Shown here in pieces: positions 42,052 through 52,747 of a stretch of DNA of 64,000 nt. The notes beneath the pieces are model-generated. The model saw only the letters and a list, made by a program, of their open reading frames with translations, had not been told where the DNA came from and did not search any database. A program made the position numbers and the translations under genes. Source of the stretch: Rhynchonema sp. JSB1_4 (lineage: Eukaryota; Nematoda; Chromadorea; Monhysterida; Xyalidae); NCBI GenBank assembly GCA_030248065.1, contig JASAMV010004128.1:17047-81046 (forward strand). The letters run 5' to 3'. Every line of letters starts with the position of its first letter. The first letter of the stretch is position 1.

Positions 42052-44827
42052 ATGTCGGCCCGCCGTCATGCCAGCACATGTTCGCAGGCTTTTACCACGT
42101 TTGAGCCGTGTGGTTGGCATGGTCTCACTGCTGAAGAAAAGGAACACGTTAGGCTATGGATAGCTACCGAACCCGGGCCCCGAATTGCATCTGTGTTGCA
42201 GGTATTGTGAAGTTTTCTTTGAAGCGAATGAAGTTTGTCCAGAAGAGACGATGCAACTTTTCATATATGAAGGAACTGGCTGACTGCAACCGAAAGCCTA
42301 AAATTTTTCGACACTGATCTGGAAGTTAATTTTTCCACCAGTCTGCTTTTCCAACAGTCGCGAACGGGCTGTGTGAACGTGCGCGTGATGTTTCAAACGC
42401 ATTTACCACAAGACGGTGATCGTCCGTTGATGGTGTTGGTGTCGGGTACAGGCAACGCAACGCAACGACAGCAGTTGCTCGACATCCTCAAAAAGGATCC
42501 TTTGAAGTAAGTGGTCAGTTCAATATTGATTCTTGAGACGCGATGAACGAGCAGTCTGTCCCGTCTGATTCGAGGCGCTAAGTAATCAATCAATGAGCAT
42601 GGGATGTTTTTATGTTTTGGACTTCTGCAGTCCCTCATGTAGGACATGCCTGATGATGCACCCCCAGTGAGTGATGTCATCACTTGGTCGGCGCAATGTG
42701 CTGCTCAAATTTCAGAGCACATTTGTTTTGGGGTGCATGGATAAAGGTGATTGAGTGGAGAGACGCCGATGCGAGTGACAATATGGTTGTGCAGCTGGAC
42801 AAACAGACGCACACGTTGACCGTGCACAAACCGCGGACTAAACGTGACTGGAAATTTCTCGCCACCGACTTTCTTTATCTGCTCACGACTTTTACGCAGG
42901 TGGGCAACGAAAATTCACTGCTGAAAATCGAGTAAATCCTCAAAATGCAACAGCGCGCATTCAGGTGACATCGATCAACGTATGTGGCACAATCGACATG
43001 AATGATCATCGCTACGAGCTATTGGACGAATTCGTTTTCATGGAAATAATCCATGGCGGCTTTCCGCAGCTGAACGTTGTCGAGCTCAGTGTGGACGAGG
43101 AGTGTGCGTTCTACTGTATATTATGTTAGAGTGGAAATTTTGAATTTGATCTACTGCATTTCAGCTGACTCTTGTATCCCACTGCTGTATCATTTGGGCA
43201 CAAATGTGTTCAACGAACGTCCGTTGTTGAGCCTGAATATTGTCAGTTTGCACTCAGTTGACGCCGTCAAAGCCGTCGTACTTCTGTCTGATTGTTTGCA
43301 GGTTCGACTGTTGTTGTTCCGAAATTTCATATGCAACTGATTTTGTTGGACCCAGTTCACAAAAAGATCACCAGCGGTAAACGCATCAAGCGAAAAGTCA
43401 TTATTGTTCTTGAAAGTCACATGGGACATTTATGTGTGTTGCTTCAATCTCGCCAGCGGTCTGCCCACAGGAACTGCACGTGACCGAGGGCTGTGCACTG
43501 GTCGTCGTTCGTCTGTTTGTCGACCTGCTGTCGTGCTGCCCGGTCCAACTCAAAGCTTTGGTCATCGACACGTCACTTCTCGCAAACACAGCCGCGCAAC
43601 GCGCATTCGTTCGCTTGCTCAACTCTGGTGCACTTCACTCGCTACAACATATTCGTCTGATTGCTGATGAAAAACTCAGCCGAAAACTGTTGGTGCAGTT
43701 TCCTCATTTGTTGACCGGGCTGAGCGGTATAGCTCCCAGCGATCAAATCACAGGTAGTTGGGTGTATCGGTGTATGCTTGTTTGCTGTTGGCTGGTCTAA
43801 AAAATTTCTTTAGTCTCGCAATGGTTTGATCGCATTGATTTACAGTGTTTCGCAGACTCATGATCTTCTGGTCGAAATGCCAAGAATCATATACGGTGTT
43901 TCCAAACTTTTGTTGAGCTGTTTTCACACACGGTTCTCGAACCTCACAGAAACACATATCGTATTGCCAATGGTCAATGTTAAACAAACGCCTGACCAGG
44001 GCAAGGGCAAAGTCCAACCAACGACATGCGTGTCGACCTGTTCAGTAAATGTTGGGTTCACTGACTCAAGATTTGTCTTTCTGCGCTAGTCTTGTGGGTG
44101 AATTATGATCAGCAAATTGTGTGATTTCAGAATTCATCGGCACTTTTTCGATGCCGCCGCCCAGCATGCTGCACTTCTACATATTCTTCCACCGTCTCAC
44201 GAGCATCTTTCCCAAATTGAGCACCGTGCGACTGTTGCGCTTCCCGCCCGGCTTCGTGTATCTGTCGCTGCAGACATTTGCCCGAATCGTGCGCTTCCTG
44301 TGCTGCCGTGTGCCAGATGCACCAAATCAGGTGCTCACCACTAATATTTGTAGAGGCTCATTTATGATGTCCTATTCCGTCACATAGCGTATGCACTCAA
44401 TGTATAATTTCTTGCGCTCATTTCGGGCTGCGATACAACATCAGAATATCACCCGAAAATCATGGTTCGACTGGAATTGCAGCGTATTTTGTCAATATGA
44501 GACATAAAAACATTGACAGACTGTAGCTGTGCGCAGGTGCGACTTGTGCTGAATCAACTACGACCGTGCGTGTCGAGTGAGTCCGGTGCGCGACTGTATT
44601 ATGAGCAGCTGCCCATCGACCAAATTGATGCGGCGCTCCGTGCCGAGTTCGGCTGCATCTACGGCCGTGATATTGACTTAGTAGAGCACGGTCCATGCAC
44701 AACCTACACATTCACGATCGGCGATTGTTGCTTCCAGCTCGACATCATCAATCCTCTCAAGGGATTGGAGTTTTTGGAGTCGCCCGTTGGTGGTATAGTG
44801 GATGTCGAATTTGACGACGACCAGTGA
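42052..44827 (+). CDS. Unrecognised 510-residue protein with LRR-like segments
   Basis: Eight exons fit in phase: 42052-42201, 42358-42506, 42716-42899, 42965-43103, 43165-43301, 43471-43753, 44131-44330, 44537-44827; total 1533 nt. The start MSARRHASTCSQAFTTFEPC is Cys/His-rich. Middle exons contain beta-helix-like lines (FPQLNVVELSVDE, LLSLNIVSLHSVDAVKAVV, LKALVIDTSLL, LHSLQHIRLIADEKL, LSTVRLLRFPPGFVYLSL) that look like degenerate leucine-rich repeats, as in F-box/LRR proteins, but no clear F-box is seen. The C terminus is acidic (VDVEFDDDQ). It begins 270 bp after the TFIIH p34 stop on the same strand, so a shared transcript is possible. An extra small exon near 42,225-42,300 (RMKFVQKRRCNFSYMK) is not excluded. 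Function unknown. Confidence 0.7.
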
Positions 44828-45063
44828 TTGTTTTGCGCCTTGCTCTTTCTGCCTAGTCGGCCTTGAGATTTGCTCATGGCACGTTTTGCTGTTTTGTCCA
44901 GTTTCCGGACGTAACCTTTCTTGTGTCACTTGTTGCCAACAAAAGTTTTCCATTTTCTAACATTGTCAGATTCTTACCAGACAAAATAAGAAAGGCGTTG
45001 CTGATTGGCTGCATCAAAATTAAATGTTACGGCGGTATTTTATACATACCTACATGTACGTTA
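44828..45063. other. 3' flank of the LRR-like gene
   Basis: Short interval with no frame or repeat of note. Confidence 0.4.
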
Positions 45064-45530
45064 TTAGTTGCTATATAAGCACGGCCCATACCTGGAGCGC
45101 TCCAAAAGTCCGCGAAAATTCGTATCTGCGAAAATTCGTTGTGTAATAGGTGTATGTTTAATGATGTGGAAGGCAAACAAGCGTATAAGTCCGTCCACCA
45201 GCTCATGGCACTTTGTATTGCTGCTGGCTGGTTTGGTCCCTTCCTCCACGTTCTAATAAAAGAGAAACTGAGTGTGAGCGATTTTGCAAAAAACTAAAAG
45301 AAAATAATAAAATGTGTCGAAAACGATTGAATTCGATCAAATTTAAAATTAAATTAAATTAAAATCTATAAAACACGTCGATTTCATAAAGACGGCAATT
45401 TAGGAGCAAAAATAATTTTTTTCGGAAACTCAATTTCTCATTCATTAGAACGTGGAGGAAGGGAACAAGTCGGCCAGCAGCAACACAAAGTGCCATGAGC
45501 TGGTGGACGGACTATAACATGGTTCCTGGA
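45064..45530. repeat. Large imperfect palindrome (CCAGCTCATGGCACTTTG arms)
   Basis: About 75-bp arms: 45,186-45,258 (gtccgtccaccagctcatgg, ending ccttcctccacgttctaat) and 45,446-45,520 (attagaacgtggaggaaggg, ending ccatgagctggtggacggac) are inverted copies around an AT-rich centre with TTAAATTAAATT. The same core word recurs at 30,616, 30,883 and 62,005, so it is a dispersed family. Confidence 0.7.
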
Positions 45531-46654
45531 TAGGTACATAAGAACGCGGCCCAGGGTGACCCACGTGTAACGTGGTCTAAGCTATGGTATGAGCTATTGA
45601 AGTGGGGCTGGAGAATGAGCCACGAGAAGACACATCACAGAGATTCTACGATAAGGTCATGGAGAACGTTCCTGAAAGTGGGTGTACAGTAGTCATAACA
45701 TAATCAGCATACCAGTGATAAGCACAGGCAGGTGGTGGAAACACGGATGACTAATAACAGGGGCTGGAAAAGGATCATAACATAATGATGTATTTCATTC
45801 GGGCAGGATTTTTTATTTCAAACAAAACCAGCTGCCACGGGCACCCAAATAGTCAATTTTTACGTGCCAACAAGGTATTGTGGCACCCAAATAAGGCCCA
45901 AACCGCGACAAACGCCAAAATTTAGGTGCCGCTGGCACCAAAACTCCTAAATTCTAGGTTCCAGAATTCAATTTTTAGGTGCCATGGCACCCATGTAAAT
46001 TTAGTCAAAAAACGCTGCATTTCTGTGCTTCCATGCCGATTCCACTATTTTTTCTGGCCTCAATGTTGTTAAAATTGTCGTTACTCCATTTATGATGCCC
46101 GTGTGCGAGTGCTGGCTCGTTCCCTTGTCCTTTGTGACCAGAAAGAAACCACAGTTTGTTTTAAGTGTGAGTGTTTTCATACAGCCTGGACACAGTTGGT
46201 CATTTCTACATAAGTGTAGTGAGGAGGTATGTATCTACATGATAGGACCTTTTTACTCAACTATGACAATTTTGGTGCAGACAGAGAGTAACAAACAGCA
46301 GCTGATGTGCACATAAACTGAACTGAGCGGGTTTCCGCTTTCTGGCCATCAATAGACCACTGCACTGCACAGTCGAGGTTTTCCTTCTGCTGTCTTGTTT
46401 GGTGCAGTTCACGTGGCGCCAGCTGCCCTTGCCACCGGGCGCACAAATGTTTCAGTGGAGCACTCAGTATTGGTGGCGGCGTCCAGCCACAGGCCCACTG
46501 ATGACTCAGTGTCATTTACGGCAGTTATTTGCGTTCGCGTTGGCAGCTTTTTTCTTTGAACAAAAACAATACATTTCACCATCAACCGTGCGGATTTCCA
46601 CATAAGCAGACCTTACTTTTTTCGTGCTTCATCCACCAAGAACTGCCCCACACA
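45531..46654. other. Intergenic before the paralogue pair
   Basis: Contains a GGCACCCAAATA / GGTGCC-rich palindromic patch at about 45,838-45,995. A plus-strand frame at 46,403-46,600 after a tggtgcag acceptor (FTWRQLPLPPGAQMFQWSTQ) might be a 5' exon of the next gene; it could not be joined. Otherwise nothing. Confidence 0.35.
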
Positions 46655-49600
46655 ATGGATTTTTTGCTGAACAAAAAACACCGCGTTCTGCCTTCTGTGC
46701 CAGTGGAGCACGGCATCTTCAGTGTTACACCGATGAAACCGAATGTGTTGATGCTGATCGATGCGAATCCAGCTGTGATTGAGACAATCAGACACACTGT
46801 GCATCACTACTGGCCTGGTTAGTGCCAATTCGTTAGTTTTTATAACGTTCTTTTTCAATCAAGATGAGATTGTCTCTTTGAGTTCAATCAGAAAGCCAGC
46901 GCATGCATGGTTAACCTGCCTTGAGCGTGATTTTGCGGGATTTGAATGCATTTCGCGTTCTGCGCCCAGATGCGTTGAGAGACGATATGGAAGGACTGGA
47001 TAGCTAACAAATCGACGCCCAACTAAAGTGTGAAGGTGGTGAGAACACCGAAGTAATTGTGCTTCTGTGGACGGAACCCAATGCTCTGTGCCATGCAGTT
47101 TGTATCACACTGATTACAAACAGAGCAACTGTCTCTGGCAGTGTTACATTCAGCTTTGTGAACCGTCACTTCTCTTGTATCATTGTTTTGCAGGGGGCAT
47201 CAAATCGATGGAAGAGAATCAATACCACATGATCAGTGTTACGTTGAGCACAAAGAGCTTCAACATGACCAGTGGTCCATTTCAGCAGGTGCGCTTTGAT
47301 GACAAGGATTGTTCACTGGAATATGGTTGAAACATCAACGACCACGTTGGCAGACGATGTTCTGGTTTTTAAGCAGTTCACGCTGTTACTGCACTGTGCC
47401 TGCTGGTTGTACGTTACACACTATTTTCACAGACTTGTGGTGCACCAGGTGAATGTACCAGGCATCCAAGGAATCCCAAAAGACGCATACGAGCTGGTTT
47501 TGCGGTCGCGTGGACCATCATTGTTTGTTCAATCGCACGAGTTCATGTGTGATCCCATTCTCATTCGGCTTCAGGGCGCCAACAGTCTGGTGTCGCAGTC
47601 GGCGCGTCGTCTTTGCTGCCACCTGCTGATGGCCTTGGAGCACCAGGGATGGACACTGCTCGCCGACGTGCAACTGGCTCAGAACAACAATTCCACCTGG
47701 TATTTCTGCAAGTCGACAGCGGATGAGCAAAATGTTGTTGTTGGTGATCCAAGTCAGGCTGGCACAAGCACACCCACGGTTGGTCTGCACGACCCGTGCA
47801 CTCATGGCCACAACACCTAAATAACAAGCGACAACCGTGCAACTTTGTTTCGTCTTCTGCTGAAACATCAACAATTTGTTTTCGCGTTATGTATTACTGC
47901 AGACTAGCATTTCTGATCACTCCACGAGCACTCCTGAACGTTATAATGTTTCAGGCAGTGAATCCGATCATGTGCATTTCGCTCAGCAAGAAATCGGTAA
48001 TGAATCTCATCTACCCCGAGCACATGCCTGATCGGTCGTTAATCGACAAAATTGTCGTTGAAGCGATCGGGTCGGATTTGGCCGAGTCACAACCGTCCGA
48101 TAGTTCCGATAGCACAAGCACAATGCGGCTGTTGAAGGGCAGTCCGTGGACTATGCATTTCAGTCGTAAACACGTAAGTTGCTGCGATATTGGCATTATT
48201 GTGCGACGGTTCAGTCCCAGGGCACAGGTTTAGGCGATTCAGGCCCGGCTGCCTATAAATGCGTCAAATATGCTGGGCGTGAATCGGCCGGGCCTGAAAA
48301 ACTGGGCCTGAAAGGGTCGGGTCTGAACTTCCGGGCCTGAAAAGTCGCGGAATATATTGGCACAGGTGGCAGTTGCACTTGGACACAACTGGAATGACCA
48401 TCATTGTGCCCGACTGTCTGTTTTCGTGTTCAAACCCAATTGCAAGCATCAAAATGACGTGCTGATTCTACCGATGTTTATACATGTGTGAAGAGCTACC
48501 TAAACTTGAAGGAGATGATCATTTTGTGCTGCAGAGTGTTGCTGGTCGACATTTGATCTTGCGTCTGTTCCGCCATCTGGCCTCAATCAACTATCATTAC
48601 ATCGGCACCGTCAACATGAAAATGACAGCCGATTCCATGTTTTTCCAGAAGGTCGTGTTTTCTTTCCGTTAATTTTACTTGTGTTTTTGTAATCGAGCTT
48701 TTGGCCACTATGTACTGTGCCTAGGATCGCGATTGGCTATTTGGGATACAGACCCGATTCACGAATGGACTTTGGTGAAACACCAGCTATGCACCACATG
48801 AGGGTGTAATGCACATGTCTTAACTTATTAAAATTTTTCTGCCTGCCCGTTGCTGTCACACACTGTCGGTCCTACAAATGTATGATGCGATTTACAGTCG
48901 CCCGGTCTGTACCACCGTCAACTGCCGTCGCCGAGTCACACCTGTCGATTCGGCCTGATCTCGTTGAATTCGGCCGATCTGATTCGATTGTTCGACATTC
49001 CCGTCGTTGTGACGAATGCCGTGGCCACCAGCGTGTCGCATCACTGGCCGAAGGGCATCCAGGAACAAGTCATGGCACCCGAGGTACAGTATGTATATGT
49101 GTGCAGCACACGGCATTTGGGTTGGTTTTTGGCGGCGTTGAACATCATAAACTTTTGGGTTCATTTGAATAAACCATCTACCCAAGGTTAGTTGTTGTTT
49201 TCGTTTGGTGGGCAATAGATTTGTCTTGTACGGCTTCGTTACAGGATGACTGTGATGAACTCAAACTCAACGGCTATCCGTGGTCGAGCACCAGCATTCA
49301 GTTCGCCAGTGCACACGAAATGCTGAGCAACATCTTGGCCACTTGTCGGTCACTTGGCTGGCAGTGCATCGCCAGTCCCACGCTCTCACCCGATGCCGAT
49401 CACAAAAGTACGTCTGATTTTGAACATGCATGAACGGAGTAACGCCTATGCGTAATTCTGACAGACTTTTGTTAGCACGCGCAGAATTCAAACCGCACTA
49501 CTCCAAAGATTCTGTAGGTCCAGCGTGAGTTGGTGCTGATTACCTAGTGCGAAAATGCACACGACTCCATGAAGCAAATCCTGCACGTGAAGATCTCTAC

Positions 49601-50652
49601 GCCGAAAACACGTAGCCTACATGCTTCACGCAGGCTTCCCTCATTTTACCATTATAAAGCAAATTCTTTGTTTTATCAGGTGTGTTCATTCTTCGCTCCT
49701 GTCCACCGCTGCAAGTGCCGCATTTCGTGCTGGCGCCGCGCAACGACAAGAAGCTACTGGTCTGCGGTGCCAAGCAGATGCAACATTGGGTGACGCACTT
49801 CATGCAGTGCTACTACGCAAATCACGACGGTGTCGGTGCGTGCTAGTCATCTTGATATTCAGGATTCCCAAGTCCGAAGTCAGCAACATCAGCTATAGGT
49901 ATCAAACTTGCTTGGTGATGGGATACGGTCGCGTGAGTCTTTTCGTGGTTCACATGACCAAGCCAGATCTGATTACCAGATTGGATGCCCTCCTTGACAG
50001 TCAGAGTGCGAAGCTGCCTATAGCAAAGTGGATGTTGCAGAAAGCGCCGATGAGGACGGCAGCAATACGGTGATTCGATTCAAAGGCAGTCGACCGTGGG
50101 TGACCAGCTGGAGCAACAATGACTGGGCCTGGACCATAATGGCACTCGGCCGTGCAATGCTCGCACTCAAACACACACATTGGACACCTGTATGTGCTGC
50201 TATGACGTCATCACGCACTGTCGGTACGGTTACTTTTAGGGCGTTACGGTACAGTGGTTGCGGTGTGAGAAAGTTGCGGTGCAGATACATATTTATAGGT
50301 TGCAGCTTTACTGCCCTGATAAGCTCATACACCCTTACATGTCTCTGATTCAGATAACGATTCCGCCTCACAACGACTGGACGTAAACGCAGTGTTCTTC
50401 CAATACGTGAAACATCAGCCAACCAACCCCCAGTCCACGTTGAGCAGTAATCTGCCAAACCAACCGCCGGTCTACAGCGACAACAACGATGTATACAGTA
50501 GTCCGACAGCAGCAGCACCTCTTGCACCACCACCCTCCTATGAAGAGGTCATGGCATTGGACGGGTTTTTGCAACAACAACAGGCTGCCGGCCGCAGACC
50601 AGCAACACTCAATCACTCGGACACGCAGCCATTAATCGATATTGGTGATTGA
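46655..50652 (+). CDS. Multi-module protein of unknown family, paralogue 1 (intact)
   Basis: Exons placed in phase: 46655-46817, 47194-47288, 47449-47739, 47955-48173, 48535-48651, a possible small exon near 48,725, 48898-49083, 49245-49407, 49680-49829, 50029-50193, 50354-50652. The protein is a chain of divergent modules, each with a pattern like L-x3-L-x3-x-G-W-x8-12 then aromatic residues: LLMALEHQGWTLL...TWYF, RHLASINYHYIGT...SMFF, ILATCRSLGWQCI, ALGRAMLALKHTHWTPV...FFQY. Between them is a repeated ISLSKKSVMNLIYPEHM-type segment. The last exon adds a Gln/Asn/Pro-rich tail with PPPSYEEVM, a PPxY-type WW-domain ligand. No signal peptide or membrane segment is seen, suggesting a cytosolic scaffold or adaptor. 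I have no name for it. Paralogue 2 lies directly downstream. Confidence 0.7.
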
Positions 50653-50899
50653 TTGATACCAAGGTTTCTTAGTGTGCGTTTGATGATGGTGACATTGAAC
50701 GTCATCGGCGGCTCAGGTTTTCATATTCACTACTTCCTACTAATTGCTCATTGCCTGCCACCGCCAAATGGTCGACGAATAAAATTTTTGCTGTTTTGCG
50801 CGTTTTGTTTAATTGTACATACCACGTCACAGTCGCACACTAAATAAAGGAATAGGGTATAATGCTTCCTGAAACGTGCGACCCTGTCCGCATGGTTGT

Positions 50900-51370
50900 C
50901 TGATATCTAGGGTTCGAACGGAATCCCGATCCCAAATTCGGGATCCCGAGAGTTCAAACATAAATCGCGATCCCTAGAACTCAATCCCAATTACGAATCC
51001 CGAATGTTTCACCAGGTCATCGTGCTAAACAACTAACTAATAATAGAATCACATAGAGCAACATCTTCGTTATCATGATCTGGTCTTATGCTGTGGTGCG
51101 CAGTTTAACGAGTGGCTGGGCAGCTCAACAGCATTCCAAGCATGTGTACAGTGACGTGTTTTCGTTTAAAAACCGTTTCGTTCACAGCAAACCTTGTGCA
51201 AAAGCCGAAATTTTTGTGGTCAAGAAATAATTCCGATTCTCGAAAATTCCAATGCCAAACCCGATCCCGATAGCTAGTCCCGATCCCGATCACGAGAGGT
51301 CAATCCCGATTCCGACACTTTTTTAACCAACCCGATCTCGAGAGCTTAATCCCGATCGATTCCTTGTGAT
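50900..51370. repeat. Degraded GATCCCG repeat (relative of the 51,910 hAT element)
   Basis: Contains GTTCGAACGGAATCCCGATC at the left and scattered AATCCCGAT words on both strands through 51,360, like the subterminal arrays of the element at 51,910-53,102. Ends are eroded and no target duplication is visible. Confidence 0.6.
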
Positions 51371-52117
51371 ATCCATATTATCCAACTGATCGGCTGTCAT
51401 AGTCCGCCACCCACTGACAAAGCATCAAACCGAGCCGCACAGCCACTTTGCAGCACTCCAATACACAAAAATGCTAAAGGCATGGAGGGCAGTAGCAGTC
51501 GCGCGTTTTTGAGACACACGGCTGGCGCAGGAATGTTTCATGTGGCGCAATCAATGGTGCAGCTGACTGGCTCGTGTGTGTGCACTTTATCTTGCCTGTG
51601 CTAAGCACACACTGACTTGACCAAACTCCCATGGGTCCGTTTGGGTACGCGGGAATTCTGTAGCCATGTTTTGTTAGTCTGAGCTCATGCAGTCACCAAC
51701 CGCAGCTTCCTTTCTGGAAGTTTCTATGGCAATAGTTTTGACAAAACCAAACGAAGCCGTTTTAGTTTTTGAAACATCAGCCTATCAACCTGCATGGCGT
51801 TGTCAATGCGCTACCGATTGTTCAGTGTAACGTTTGTGAATCCGATTATATTGCGCTTAATCGATGCGAGTCCGGATGTGATCGAACTGATCGCACAATG
51901 CGTTAAATGCAGTGTTCGAACGGGATCCCGATCCCGATCCCGATCCCGGGATCCCGGCCCCTTTTTCTAATCCCGATCCCGATCCCGATCCCGTCATTTT
52001 GAAAAAGTCAATCCCGATCCCGATCCCGATCCCGCCCAAAAAAGTACCGGGATCGGGATTAAGTTTTGAGAACAAAAAGTAAAAATTATGCAATCATAAT
52101 TCGCCAAGCTGTTGTAA

Positions 52118-52459
52118 GGGCGCGGCCATGCAAACGCAGGCGCGGGTCAGAAAAATATTCTATGTCCAATAACCGCCCCGTGTTTGCATGGCCGCACTTG
52201 CGGGTCGCGGTCTGCGGGTCACTTGAAACATTTATTTGGCTGCAACACACAAAAATTAACCCATCAGCGTAGAGCCAACGTCGCAGACGTGCCCGTAGCA
52301 CAGCGCTGATTGGTTCATTTTTGTGTGTTGGCTAAATAAATGTTTCGAGTGACCCGCAAACCGCAATCCGCAAGTGCGGCCATGCAAACTCGCGGCGGTC
52401 ATTGGACATAGAATTATTGCTGACCCGCGGCCCACAACCGTGTTTGCGTGGCCGCGCCC
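52118..52459. mobile_element. Foldback MITE nested in the hAT element
   Basis: Long inverted arms: GGGCGCGGCCATGCAAACGC at the left and GTTTGCGTGGCCGCGCCC at the right, with inner paired words (GCATGGCCGCACTTGCGG, CTGACCCGC). No clear target duplication. It sits directly upstream of the transposase remnant and may have truncated it. Confidence 0.7.
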
Positions 52460-52747
52460 CCAAAGAGGTGCTCGACGGCTGATTCCGAGCGTGATGAAAC
52501 CGCAAGCATCACCAACCGCGAACAAATCGAGCTAGAACTGAACGCTTACACTAAGTTTCTTCAAACGAAGGGACTCAGTTTCGAGGAAATGTTGTCATGG
52601 TGGGCAACAAATGAGACAAAGTTTCCGCGACTGGCACGTCTAGCTTCCAAAAATCTAAGCGCTTCGCCTGCGAGTGCGCCTTCTGAACAGCTCTTTTCCA
52701 GTGCAGCTGATTTGTTTGATGACCAAAGATACTGCTTGAAACCATAA
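52460..52747 (+). pseudogene. C-terminal fragment of a hAT transposase
   Basis: About 95 codons to a TAA. It reads ELNAYTKFL, then MLSWWATNETKFPRLARLA, then a gap and SAPSEQLFSSAADLF: the WW-x-x-N-x3-F-P and P-S-x-x-x-L-F-S signature of the hAT C-terminal dimerisation domain. The RNase-H-like catalytic part is missing. It lies inside the 51,910-53,102 element. Confidence 0.85.
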
